A DNA stretch of 64,000 nucleotides, taken from the NCBI RefSeq assembly GCF_023277745.1, contig NZ_CP086322.1, positions 8,804,001 through 8,868,000 of the forward strand, read 5' to 3'. The notes under the pieces were generated by a model that was not told the DNA's origin, ran no database searches, and was given only the letters and a program-made list of their open reading frames with translations. This DNA is from Streptomyces halobius (GTDB lineage: Bacteria > Actinomycetota > Actinomycetes > Streptomycetales > Streptomycetaceae). Below are positions 25,057 to 34,019 of this stretch, piece by piece. The translations under genes were made by a program, and so were the position numbers. Within the stretch, counting starts at the first letter, position 1, and the number at the start of each line of letters is the position of its first letter.

Positions 25057-25386
25057 CTACTTGCCGGCCTTGGCGTACGCCTCGCGAATCTCGGCCGGTA
25101 CACGGCCACGGTCGCTCACGGTGTAACCGTGTGCCTTTGCCCAAGCCCTGATTTCCGCGGTGTTCTCCCCGCCGGGAGCCCCCTTGCGAGCGGACTTCTT
25201 CCCCTTCCCGGTCTTGCGCCCCACCCTCGTGAACGGTGCCATGGCTTCCAAGAGCTGGTCATAGCTGTCCGGGCTCAGGTCGAGCTCGTAGGTCACACCG
25301 TCGAGCGAGAGGGTGTGGGTGGCAACCTCCGAGGACTCTTCGCCCGTGAGGTCGTCCATATAGATAGTGATGATCTTCTGTGCCAT
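25057..25386 (-). CDS. lsr2: Lsr2-family nucleoid-associated protein
   Basis: 109 residues. The N-terminal oligomerisation domain 'MAQKIITIYMDDLTGEE.....THTLSLDGVTYELDLS' and the C-terminal DNA-binding part 'IRAWAKAHGYTVSDRGRVPAEIREAYAKA' with the RGR minor-groove clamp are both complete. Lsr2 coats AT-richer, often foreign, DNA and silences specialised-metabolite genes. ATG at 25386 is the conserved start. It stands just beyond the alkylation-repair genes; whether it acts locally or is a second general copy is unknown. Confidence 0.93.
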   Translation of the reverse strand: MAQKIITIYMDDLTGEESSEVATHTLSLDGVTYELDLSPDSYDQLLEAMAPFTRVGRKTGKGKKSARKGAPGGENTAEIRAWAKAHGYTVSDRGRVPAEIREAYAKAGK

Positions 25387-25681
25387 GGCCGGGATTCTAC
25401 GGCCATCCGAGTGTGCTGCCACCACTCAGCTCACCAGTCATCCAAACGTGACAGGCGGGTTCGGGTTTCCTCGGCGCCTCACCAACGTGACCGGCGATAC
25501 GGACGCCGTGCGCCTATCCGGTCGTTACGCTCGATGTCGACAGGACTCGACTCGAATGGACTCAGACTCGTACCGGCCTCATTTCAGGGCCGGAGCCCGA
25601 ATATCATCCAGTTCTCTCCAGATTTCGTTCCGTTGACGGCGCGTTAGCCGGCCTTCTGGGCAGCTGTCGTGCCGTGCCAGT

Positions 25682-26172
25682 TCAGCCAGGTCGGTCCTTC
25701 ACGGCGCGCTCGGCGTCGACCGCATGCGCGGCTATGAGGGAGAACCCGACGGACCTCAGGGCGAACAGGTGGTCGGTGACGGGGATGCTGCCGGGCTCGC
25801 CGCTCGCGGCTCCGTACGTCACCGGCCGTCCGTACGGGGCCAGTACGTCCAGGCTGCGGCGCAGGATCTCGCCGCCGGCCGCGGCCGTGCGGACCTGCTC
25901 CGGCCAGTCCTCGCTGGTGTAGTCGACACCGAGGTCGGCGCCCTGGGGGCGGGCGAAGTCCAGCTTGGCATCCGTACTGGCCATGGCGATGACCGTACCC
26001 GCACCGAGAGCTTCGCGAGCTGCACGGCGAGGTGGCCGATGGCGCCCGCGGCGGAGTGAACCAGTACGGTCTCGCCGTGCGCCAGCCGCCCGGCGTGCAG
26101 CACGCCCAGGGCCACCATCGGGAGCGCGCCGGCCGTGCCCGCGTCGAGCCCGTCAGGTACGACGGGGATCGG
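25682..26172 (-). pseudogene. Remnant of a zinc-free alcohol dehydrogenase/quinone oxidoreductase
   Basis: Two frames together give a middle piece of an MDR-family oxidoreductase: 'ALPMVALGVLHAGRLAHGETVLVHSAAGAIGHLAVQLAKL' (to about 25992) and, after a frameshift, 'ASTDAKLDFARPQGADLGVDYTSEDWPEQV...LDVLAPYGRPVTYGAASGEP'. The N-terminal GroES-like domain is missing, where an IS21 remnant is joined, and the C-terminus stops early. Clearly non-functional. Confidence 0.75.
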
Positions 26173-26551
26173 TGAGGGTCCTCCTTGATCCGCCGCTCCG
26201 AGCGGCGGCGGGCCCGGTCGTCGCACTCGGCCATCACAGTTCGGCGAGGGAGCCCCGGTAGCTCATCTGCTCCTTCAGCGCCGTTCGGCGATGTCGGGGA
26301 ACTCCTTGCGGATCGAGGCAGCCGCAGCATCGGCAGGCCGTGTCGATCGCGGCGTCGGCGGCGTCGGCGGCTTGCCGGAAACCAGCCGGCCTGCTCCGTG
26401 GCCGGGTTCGGTATCGGCCTGGCAGCCTTGCGGGCCTCCAGAGCGACACGCCGTACTTGCGCTCAAGCTCCCGCATCGACATGCCGCCGCGATGGTCACG
26501 CCGGATCGCCGCGTACCGCTCGATCTTCGACATCTGCGGCATGACCAGCAC
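26173..26551 (-). mobile_element. IS21-family remnant (istA start joined to istB piece)
   Basis: The 5' part encodes 'MSKIERYAAIRRDHRGGMSMRELERKYGVS', the helix-turn-helix start of IstA-type transposases. Shifted frames downstream give 'SIRKEFPDIAER', 'KEQMSYRGSLAEL' and 'MAECDDRARRRSERRIKE', which are the N-terminal part of the IstB ATPase. Everything between is deleted. The right-hand edge runs into the oxidoreductase remnant, so a deletion scar is likely. Confidence 0.7.
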
Positions 26552-26869
26552 CTTTCACCAGGAGCATTCCGATGCTGCCCTGGCAAGAGGCCCGGTGCCT
26601 CCCCAACTCATCAACCTCGTCCGACCGTGGTTCGGGGCGCCTCCCAAACTCATCGACAAGTGACGTCACTACTGCTCGACAAAGTCAGCCGTTCGCTGGA
26701 TCACGTCCCGGACGAGGACCACATCTTCCCGTACGACCTTGGGGCTATCCGCCACGCATCCATACATCCGTAGTCGGACACGTTTCTGTCCTGTCGGTGG
26801 ATTCGCTCGAACTTCCTTGCGCGAGAGGGTTTCTGCGCCACAGCACTCCTTTCAGAAGGACAGACCCAC

Positions 26870-28441
26870 ATGCGAAGTCGACGAATAGCACCGTTTCTGG
26901 CGGTGAGCGCCGTCGCAACCCTGGTTCCTGCGCTGGCCCCCGCCACCGCCTCCGCCGCTTCCAGCCCTATGAAGCAATACCTTCAGCAGAAGCCCGAATG
27001 GCACCGCTGCGACAGCGAAACTCCCGCCAGCTACCAGTGCGCGACGATCAAGGTGCCGTTGGACTACGGCCGCCCTGACGGCAAGAAGAGCGATCTGGCG
27101 ATATCGCGAATCAAGACGAGCGCCACCGATGAGCGCCATGGGGTACTGCTGCTCAACCCCGGTGGCCCCGGTGGCGCGGGCCTCAGCATGCCGCTGGCCA
27201 TGGCCTCCGAATTGCCCAAGTCCGTGAAGAGGCAGTACGACCTCGTCGGATTCGATCCCCGGGGTGTGGGGCAAAGCTCCCCGGTGAGCTGCGGCCTCAC
27301 CGACAAGGAAGCCGACTGGCAGCGCCCGTACAAGCGCAACACGTTCAAGAAGGACGTGAGTTGGGCCCGGACCGTTGCCAAGAAGTGCCGCGCCAAAGGA
27401 GGCGACAAGCTGGGGCACCTCACCACCCGCAACACCGCCCGCGACATGGACCTGATCAGGAGCGTGCTGGGCGAGAAGAAGATCTCCTACCTCGGGTACT
27501 CCTACGGCACCTACCTCGGCGCCGTCTACACACAGATGTTCCCCCAGCGCGCCGACCGTTTCGTGCTGGACAGCGCCGTCGACCCCGGGCGCGTCTGGCG
27601 GGGCATGATCCAGGTGTGGGCTGAGGGGGCGGAACCCGCGTTCACAAGGTGGAGCGAATGGACCGCTCAGCGTGCCGCGACGTACAAGCTCGGTGACACC
27701 CCGCAAGAGGTCCGCAAGACCTTCTGGAACCTGGTCGCGCAGGCCGACCGCAAGCCCATTGAACTCGATGGTCGGCGCCTCACAGGGGACGACATCCGTG
27801 CCGGCCGTGCCATGTTCTTCACGGTCCGCGAGGCCGCCGAGCAGGTCGTCGAACTGAAGAAGGCCGCCGCGGGCAAGCAGCCGGCTCCCACCCGCACACC
27901 CAGGGCCACCGGGCGTCCTGCTCCGCCGTCCTTCGGCCGTGCCGTCCCGTCGGACAACTCCGCTGCGAGCTTCTGGTCCGTTGTCTGTGGCGACACGCGC
28001 TCCTGGCCACGCGACCCCGAGCAGTACCGTCGCGACGCGGTCCGGGACAAGGCGAGGTATCCGCTGTACGGCGACTTCGCGTCGAACATCAAGCCGTGTG
28101 CGTTCTGGGCGAACGGCAGTGAGCCCGCGACCAAGGTGGACAACAAGGTCGGGGCGCTCATCCTGCAGAACGAGTGGGACTCCCAGACACCTCTGTCCAG
28201 TGGCCTCGGCCTGCACCGGGCCCTGAAGGGCTCGCGGATGGTCACGGTCGACGAGGGCGAGGGACACGGCATCTACGGCACCAAGTCCTGTGCGGACAAG
28301 TCGGCCACCACCTACCTGACCACCGGCAAGCTCCCCGCCAAGGACGTGACCTGCCAGGCCTCCGCGGGACAGGCGCAGGACGCTCGCCGACTTCCGGTGC
28401 CCACGCCTCCGGGGATTCCGGGGATGCACGGCCGCTTCTGA
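26870..28441 (+). CDS. Secreted alpha/beta-hydrolase, tripeptidyl-aminopeptidase type
   Basis: 523 residues. A Sec signal peptide is clear ('MRSRRIAPFLAVSAVATLVPALAPATASAAS'). The mature enzyme starts with the family's 'WHRCDSETPASYQCATIKVPLDYG', has the oxyanion loop 'LLNPGGPGGAG', the nucleophile elbow 'YLGYSYGTYLG', and a C-terminal 'LILQNEWDSQTPLSSGLGLHRAL' with the acid residue and 'GEGHGIYG' with the His. Such enzymes (SlpD/SlpE, Tap) cut tripeptides from protein N-termini outside the cell. Two hairpins follow it. Confidence 0.9.
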   Translation: MRSRRIAPFLAVSAVATLVPALAPATASAASSPMKQYLQQKPEWHRCDSETPASYQCATIKVPLDYGRPDGKKSDLAISRIKTSATDERHGVLLLNPGGPGGAGLSMPLAMASELPKSVKRQYDLVGFDPRGVGQSSPVSCGLTDKEADWQRPYKRNTFKKDVSWARTVAKKCRAKGGDKLGHLTTRNTARDMDLIRSVLGEKKISYLGYSYGTYLGAVYTQMFPQRADRFVLDSAVDPGRVWRGMIQVWAEGAEPAFTRWSEWTAQRAATYKLGDTPQEVRKTFWNLVAQADRKPIELDGRRLTGDDIRAGRAMFFTVREAAEQVVELKKAAAGKQPAPTRTPRATGRPAPPSFGRAVPSDNSAASFWSVVCGDTRSWPRDPEQYRRDAVRDKARYPLYGDFASNIKPCAFWANGSEPATKVDNKVGALILQNEWDSQTPLSSGLGLHRALKGSRMVTVDEGEGHGIYGTKSCADKSATTYLTTGKLPAKDVTCQASAGQAQDARRLPVPTPPGIPGMHGRF

Positions 28442-28528
28442 TGCGCACACTCCCCACGGACCGCAGATGACGCTGGACAGTGGGAAGTCGGCGCCCCGAC
28501 CGGGGGCTGATCGGGTGGCAGGAGTCAG

Positions 28529-28563
28529 GGCGGGAGGAGGAGCTGCAGGCTTCTCCTCCCGCC
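28529..28563 (+). terminator. First hairpin after the secreted peptidase
   Basis: A perfect 11-bp stem: GGCGGGAGGAG at 28529-28539 and its complement at 28553-28563, with a 13-base loop. Confidence 0.7.
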
Positions 28564-28591
28564 TCGCTGTGATGTGTTGGCGCGCGTCCAG

Positions 28592-28630
28592 TGCCGCTGG
28601 TCCGGGCGGTTCCAGGGCGGACCAGCGGCA
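28592..28630 (+). terminator. Second hairpin after the secreted peptidase
   Basis: A perfect 13-bp stem: TGCCGCTGGTCCG at 28592-28604 and its complement at 28618-28630, with a 13-base loop. It follows the first hairpin by 28 bp, so the two form a tandem terminator. Confidence 0.7.
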
Positions 28631-28832
28631 TGGGCCCAGTCGTGGACGCGTGGCCCCTATGCGCCTTGTCGCCGTAGGAACGGCGCTTCCACCAATGGCC
28701 GAATGTGCGCGAGAGATGCCGGACGGGGCAGAACGGAAGCAGCCACACAAGCCCAGGCTTGCGTCACGACTTGCCCAACCTGTGTAGGCCGTTCTCCTGT
28801 TCACGGCCGGGAGAGGGCGCGATACTCGACCA

Positions 28833-29699
28833 GTGGACTCGATCTACCGCAGTGCGACGGGCAGGGAGCTCATCCGGCGCTGGTGTCTCGACCAGTTCGC
28901 CCGATGGCCGGTGCCGCACGAACGTGAGACAGTGACCGCCAAGGGCGCACCGACCCATGTGGTCCTCGCCGGCTCCGGCGCGACGACGGTCGTGTTCGTC
29001 CCCGGTACCAACTTCAACGCCGCCGCGTCCCTGCCGCTGGCCACGGCACTGGTCGCCACCGGCTACCGGGTCCTGCTGGTGGACGTCCCGGGCCAACCCG
29101 GCCTCAGTTCCGGCGAACGTGGTCCTTCCGGCGGCCGGTTGTCCTGGTACGGGGCATGGCTGAGCGAGGTGACCGAGAAGATCTCATCCGAGCCGGTAGC
29201 GGTGATGGGCCACTCCTTCGGTGCCGCCATTGCCCTGTCCAGCGGCTGTCCCCGGATCGACCGGCTCATCCTGGTTTCCCCCGGCGGACTGACCAGGCTG
29301 AGGTTGACTCCCGCTGTGCTGGCCGCCTCGGCCGCCTGGTTCCTGCGGCCCGCACCGACGCACAGCACCCGGCTCCTGCGTGCCATGCTCGCGCCTGGCC
29401 ATCCACCCCGCGAGGAATTGGTGGACTGGATGACACTGGTCGCCCGGCATACGCGCTCCAGCGGGGCGCCGGGCGTTGCGACCCTGCCCGCGCGGTCAAT
29501 TCCCCGCCTGGTCGTCACTGGGGAGCACGATGTCTTCCTCCCTCCGCGGCGGCTCGGTCCGGCGGTGCGCGCCACACTCGGCGCTGAGTTGGGTGTGATC
29601 TCCCAGGCCGGACACCTCGTGGTCGAAGAGCGCCCCGAATACCTGTCCACCTTGCTGGAAGTTCCGGGCCAGCCCACCTCAGACGCCCCCGTGGGGTAG
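28833..29699 (+). CDS. Alpha/beta-fold hydrolase, cytoplasmic
   Basis: 288 residues. 'VVFVPGTNFNAA' is the oxyanion region, 'VAVMGHSFGAAIAL' the nucleophile elbow, 'PRLVVTGEHDVFLPP' the acid, and 'SQAGHLVVEERPE' the catalytic His. No signal peptide. The GTG at 28833 is used. The substrate is unknown; the fold includes esterases, lactonases and haloalkane-type enzymes. Confidence 0.8.
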   Translation: MDSIYRSATGRELIRRWCLDQFARWPVPHERETVTAKGAPTHVVLAGSGATTVVFVPGTNFNAAASLPLATALVATGYRVLLVDVPGQPGLSSGERGPSGGRLSWYGAWLSEVTEKISSEPVAVMGHSFGAAIALSSGCPRIDRLILVSPGGLTRLRLTPAVLAASAAWFLRPAPTHSTRLLRAMLAPGHPPREELVDWMTLVARHTRSSGAPGVATLPARSIPRLVVTGEHDVFLPPRRLGPAVRATLGAELGVISQAGHLVVEERPEYLSTLLEVPGQPTSDAPVG

Positions 29700-30261
29700 C
29701 CGACCTCCGAGTGTCATGTCCACGGACCGCCCAAGACCGGGCCCACACAGCGGGGCGCTTCAATCGCTCCCCGAGTCGTCGGTGCCTTTGGGCCGGGAGA
29801 CGACGAAGTGGCGCGCGGGACGGTGCTGAGGCGCTGGTTCGTTCCGGGGCCGCGGCAGGTCGGGCTCGTCGATGGGGGCGGTAACCGCTGGCGGATATTG
29901 GGCAGGGACACGTTGCCGATGCGCTCTTGGCGCGCCGCCGTAGGAGCCGGTCGGGTGCGACGCTGTGGAGGGCGGCGCCGAGCAGCGGCTTCTGAATGCG
30001 GGTGCTGGCCCGGGAAGAGGTCGGTATGGGGGTGGTTTGGGGATGGCCTGGGCGGGCCGTGCAGTGTTCGGCGGCGATGGCGGCGCGTCGAGACGTCGTG
30101 ACGGGCCTCTGGGGCAGCCAGCTGTGGACCCCGGACGGGTCTGGGCCCACTGGAGCCGGGCGCATCCCGCCGACTCGGATGGCCCACACCGCGGGCACGC
30201 CACCGGTTGGGACCTGGTACGTGCTGTCACACGGACCAACTGGCCAGCGTTCGGTGCCTCG
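29700..30261. other. 562-bp gap with no supported gene
   Basis: Open frames exist on both strands because of the high GC content, but none has a family motif or a ribosome site in the right place. Confidence 0.4.
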
Positions 30262-31365
30262 TTATGGCCTGGCGAGTGCCGCGGCCACGCCCTCAAGGGT
30301 GTCGAACGCCCGAGGGCCGCGTAGATGATGCATGATCTCGCGCGGGACGACCGTGTGGGCCAACACGTAGCACAACGCGTCTGTCGACCGGCGAGGAACG
30401 CGAGCGGCCACCACGGCGGCGTTCGGCTCTCTCCGATCGCGCGGGTCTGTGCCGCCTTCCGGAACCGCCACGATGAGAGCCCATTGCAGGCCGTCCTGGT
30501 CCCGTGCATGCCGCTCCAGGCTACCGAGCGGGAGATTGTCCACGAATGCGGAGTCCACGAATACGGATGAGGCCATCGGTGTCTGGAGATCCCATCCGCT
30601 GGCCAACTGCGGGAACGCGGAGTAGAAATCCTGGCGATTTCTGAACAGCGGAGGCGGCGCGGCAGTGCGCGACAGCGCGCCGTCCAGCCAGGCGCGATAG
30701 AGAGGGTCGGCCATCGGACGCCAGGCTCGAAATCCGGGAAGCCGGGACATGTCCCGGAAGAGCTGCTCCGCGAGGCGGGCCAGTTCTGCGGCGGCTTCGG
30801 CAGCGCGGGGTATCACGTCGGCTTCGCCGGCGCCGGAGCGGGCGATCATTTCCCGCTCCCAACAGATCGCTGCTTCTGCACGTACGCTGCAGGCGATGTG
30901 AGCCCATGTCATAATCCCTATCTGTGGCCCTTTTCCTGGCTGGGGGCCAGGCTGGGTAGCCAGCATCGGCGCAATGTGCTTGAACTCCTCGCGGAGCAGA
31001 CCAAGTCCATGCTCCACTCCTAGGCCGCAAGGACGTAGCACCTCTGTCAGCCTCCTGGAATTCAGCCCTCTAGAATTCCCGCATTCCGGAGTTTTCGTTC
31101 CTTCCTCGGGGCACAGTTCTTCCTGGGTGGACCGTGCGCGCTGCGCCACCGACTCCAGCCTGTAGAGCCAATAGAGGATGTCGCCCGCGGCTGGGCCGGA
31201 CGGACCGGCCAACCCGGGTGTGCGCGTCGGCCTTTCGTTCAGAAACCATCGCAAGCGCGATGCCAGATCGGCACCAACCGCGCTATCCCCGTCGTCCGCG
31301 GAAGCTTGTACGTGTTGAGTGCTGGAGTGGGTCACCGGCATGGCTCCAGGGCAATCGTCGGCCAC
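30262..31365 (-). CDS. Unknown protein downstream of the PucR regulator
   Basis: Up to 367 residues; not recognised. It is mostly soluble, with an alpha-helical middle ('AAEAAAELARLAEQLFRDMSRLPGF') and a C-terminal part 'WALIVAVPEGGTDP' with mixed strand character. It follows the PucR gene by 48 bp in the same direction, so the two are probably one operon. The GTG at 31365 is tentative; ATG at 31341 ('MPVTHSS') is an alternative. Third-position GC is lower than in nearby genes in parts of the frame. Confidence 0.55.
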   Translation of the reverse strand: MADDCPGAMPVTHSSTQHVQASADDGDSAVGADLASRLRWFLNERPTRTPGLAGPSGPAAGDILYWLYRLESVAQRARSTQEELCPEEGTKTPECGNSRGLNSRRLTEVLRPCGLGVEHGLGLLREEFKHIAPMLATQPGPQPGKGPQIGIMTWAHIACSVRAEAAICWEREMIARSGAGEADVIPRAAEAAAELARLAEQLFRDMSRLPGFRAWRPMADPLYRAWLDGALSRTAAPPPLFRNRQDFYSAFPQLASGWDLQTPMASSVFVDSAFVDNLPLGSLERHARDQDGLQWALIVAVPEGGTDPRDRREPNAAVVAARVPRRSTDALCYVLAHTVVPREIMHHLRGPRAFDTLEGVAAALARP

Positions 31366-31413
31366 CGGGCCGGGAACTCGGCGACCGTTCCGAACAACAG
31401 CACCTTTACAGGG

Positions 31414-32259
31414 TCAGAGTCCATTCCTCCGAGCCTCTCGTGCGCTCGCTCCGGCCACGGCCCGGGGCTCCCTCCACCGGCGCTGTGGTACTCGAAGAGG
31501 CCGTACCCGCGGGACTCCGGACGTGAGTTGTCGGCTCCGCAGTGCCAATTCGAGGTTGAACCGGGTGTCGGGTTCCCGGAGGCTCGGCCCGAATATCTTC
31601 TCGATCTGGCGCATTCGGTAGCGCACCGTCTGCGGGTGTACCTGGAGATACCTCGCCACCTCCGGGGTGCCGCCCCGTTCCAGCCAAGCGAGTAGTGTCT
31701 CTTCTATACGATCCCGCTGCCGGGGTGTGTACTTGGCGAGCGGTTCGAGGAGTCGATCGGCCAGCACCTTGGCCAGGGACTCATTGTGCAGAAGGGTCAA
31801 CGTCGAGAGATGGTCCTCGGCGAATATGACGCCTGCCGCATCGCGTGCGCTCCGTATGTTCAACAGGCGCTGGACCCAGCGCAGGGACATGCCGGCTTCC
31901 TCATACGTCACGACCGGGCCGATCACCGTGCCGATCCCGTCGAAGGCGTCTGCCACCGCCGCTTTCGAGGGCGCGGTCGGGTCCGGCATGAGGAAGCAGA
32001 GCCCTTGTGCGCCCAGACTTACCAAGGGTGACCGCCCCGCCGCTTCCGGCCACCGGGGCATCCAGAGCGCACTGGAGGCCACGGCTCGGACGGTGTCGGG
32101 CAACGGCCATTCAGCCTGCTCGCACAGTGCATTCAGCGTGTCACGAGAGGTCAATTGATGTCCCACCAGATACGCAAAGAGCCGTTGCCGTGCCGCATTG
32201 CGCAACGGCCCATGCTCCTTGGAATCCTGTCCAGGACCGCTCAGGCTTTCCGCTTTCAC
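31414..32259 (-). CDS. PucR-family transcriptional regulator
   Basis: 281 residues. The C-terminal 'LLEPLAKYTPRQRDRIEETLLAWLERGGTPEVARYLQVHPQTVRYRMRQIEKIFG' is the PucR/CdaR helix-turn-helix. The N-terminal part ('QRLFAYLVGHQLTSRDTLNALCEQAEWPLP') is the sensor-like segment. The GTG start follows GGGAG. It is divergent from the NuoF-like gene across a 320-bp region and probably controls it. Confidence 0.85.
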   Translation of the reverse strand: MKAESLSGPGQDSKEHGPLRNAARQRLFAYLVGHQLTSRDTLNALCEQAEWPLPDTVRAVASSALWMPRWPEAAGRSPLVSLGAQGLCFLMPDPTAPSKAAVADAFDGIGTVIGPVVTYEEAGMSLRWVQRLLNIRSARDAAGVIFAEDHLSTLTLLHNESLAKVLADRLLEPLAKYTPRQRDRIEETLLAWLERGGTPEVARYLQVHPQTVRYRMRQIEKIFGPSLREPDTRFNLELALRSRQLTSGVPRVRPLRVPQRRWREPRAVAGASAREARRNGL

Positions 32260-32579
32260 GTGAACTCCCAGAGAAGAATCGACTGTTCGCCGTTCGCTGT
32301 ACCGGTCACACCGTGTGCGAAGGCAGCCGACGGCACTCTGAAGGACGTCCCATGAGGACCACGCATCACGTCACTTTGCGATGGTTTTACTCGAACCTCA
32401 CCGGGGGGACGTCACTGCCACTCTCAGGCATCGTGACCGTTACCCCGCGCAACCCTCTTGTTGAGAATGCAACAAAATATTCCTTCGGCACGCTGAGGCG
32501 TTAGGGTTCCGCGCGGGCCACCCCACCTTCCAAGGGGACCGGTACATCGATCCGAACTCATCCGTCGCGGGAAGTCCAG
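32260..32579. promoter_or_regulatory. Divergent control region of the PucR and NuoF-like genes
   Basis: 320 bp lower in GC than the surroundings. TTGTTGAGAATGCAACAA at 32458-32475 is an 18-bp inverted repeat with perfect 6-bp arms in the most AT-rich part; it is a candidate operator for the PucR protein. Confidence 0.5.
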
Positions 32580-34019
32580 GTGAATCACCTACTGGAGGCA
32601 CACGCCTTCGGGCCGTCGTATGTCCTGGCCGGCCTTGATGCTCATGCCCGTCTTGATCACAAGGCCCATCTGGCAGCCCATGGCAGGATTCCGTCCCTGG
32701 ATGTGGGCGAACTTCTCTCGCTCAGCCTGAGCATCGGCCTACGGGAGCGGGATCACCGGTGCTTGCGCTTCGCCGACGAGCTCCAGTGTGTCCTGGATTC
32801 GGCCGCTCATGTGGGCCGTACGTCGGTCGTGGTCTGCGGCGATGCCGACGAGCTGGGCGGCGCCAAAGACCGCACGCTGTTGCAGCGCACACCGCACCTG
32901 GTCCTGGACGGCGCCCTCCTGGCCGCAACGGCGATCGGCGCGCAAGACATCGTCGTCACCTCGGACTCGGCGGACGCGCGCTGCGCGGTTCGTACCGCGA
33001 TTGCTGAGCGGACGTCGAGGGACAAGAAGATACGCGTGTCCTCTTCACCACCTGAGACCTTTGATGCCGCGCTTGATGCCGCGACGTATGGCGATGGGCT
33101 ACGGCTGGAAAGGAGCGGTACCCCCACCCTCGTTACCAATACCGAGACCCTGGCCCAACTGGCAGTGGCGGCTCGGAGAGGGGCCTGTGCTTTTGGGTCA
33201 ACCGGATTGCCGTCGGAACCGGGCACCATGTTGCTGGATTTCGCGCACACGTGGATAGTGGAAACCCCCACGGGGGTGCCGCTGCGATACCTTTTGCAGT
33301 TCTGTGCCCTGAGCGCTGGGCAGGGTGTGCTCGTTGGCGGTTATGGCGGCAAGTGGCTCCCCCCGGAAGTCGCATCCCACATTATGGTTTCCCGGGACTC
33401 CCTTGTGGGCCACGGCGCGGGATTTGGCGACGGCACGATCCTGACCATGCCGGAATCCACATGCCCATTGGGGGAAGTCGGTCGGGTGGCCGACTGGCTG
33501 GCGAAGAAGCAGGCGCAGTGCTGCACCTGTTGCGCGCGAGAAGTCACCCATATGGTGTGGGCCCTCAACAGACTGGTGACAGTGGGCGGGCAGGCACCAC
33601 TTGATCTCGTCGACCACTCGCTGGCGATGCTCGACACGCCTGCCGCGTGTTCACATGCCCGGCGCGTAGGGCAGTTCGTCGATTCAGCGATCACGGTGTT
33701 CTCGGGCGATCTCGCCGCCCACCTCCACGGTGCTGGTTGCGGCAGGCCCATTCGTGGTCATCTGCCCGTCACCGCCCCGGAATCCCGGAGCCGGCAGTGG
33801 CTTCTCGTGGATCGCGCACGATGTGTCGGCAGCGGAAGGTGCGCTCGGGCCCTTTCGCGATCCGTCACGCTGGAGCCGGACGGCTATCCCGCGGGCGTTC
33901 CCGTCGACGTGCATCCCCAGGAGCGAGACGAGGCGGCGAACGCCGTCAGGCGGTGTCCCACCGGAGCGTTGCGGCTGGTTTCCCCGCTCAGGGGCGAGTA
34001 CCCGCTCAGGGGCGCGTAG
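32580..34019 (+). CDS. NuoF-like flavoprotein with C-terminal ferredoxin domain
   Basis: 479 residues. The first 370 match the stand-alone NuoF/51-kDa family: a degenerate flavin domain, the SLBB-like 'WIVETPTGVPLRYLLQFCALSAGQGVLVGGYGGKWLPPEVA', and a helical FeS part with 'KKQAQCCTCCAREVTHM'. The last 70 residues form a ferredoxin: 'LLVDRARCVGSGRCAR', then 'ANAVRRCPTGAL'. It has fewer cysteines than a 4Fe-4S type, so a 3Fe-4S centre is likely. The true complex I NADH-binding motif is absent. Such proteins pass electrons to P450s or membranes in actinobacteria. Its 3' end overlaps the next minus-strand gene by 14 bp. Confidence 0.75.
   Translation: MNHLLEAHAFGPSYVLAGLDAHARLDHKAHLAAHGRIPSLDVGELLSLSLSIGLRERDHRCLRFADELQCVLDSAAHVGRTSVVVCGDADELGGAKDRTLLQRTPHLVLDGALLAATAIGAQDIVVTSDSADARCAVRTAIAERTSRDKKIRVSSSPPETFDAALDAATYGDGLRLERSGTPTLVTNTETLAQLAVAARRGACAFGSTGLPSEPGTMLLDFAHTWIVETPTGVPLRYLLQFCALSAGQGVLVGGYGGKWLPPEVASHIMVSRDSLVGHGAGFGDGTILTMPESTCPLGEVGRVADWLAKKQAQCCTCCAREVTHMVWALNRLVTVGGQAPLDLVDHSLAMLDTPAACSHARRVGQFVDSAITVFSGDLAAHLHGAGCGRPIRGHLPVTAPESRSRQWLLVDRARCVGSGRCARALSRSVTLEPDGYPAGVPVDVHPQERDEAANAVRRCPTGALRLVSPLRGEYPLRGA

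Noticed and set aside
26852..28804. 650-codon minus-strand open frame opposite the secreted peptidase
   Set aside because: Antisense shadow of a well-supported gene, with no family match.
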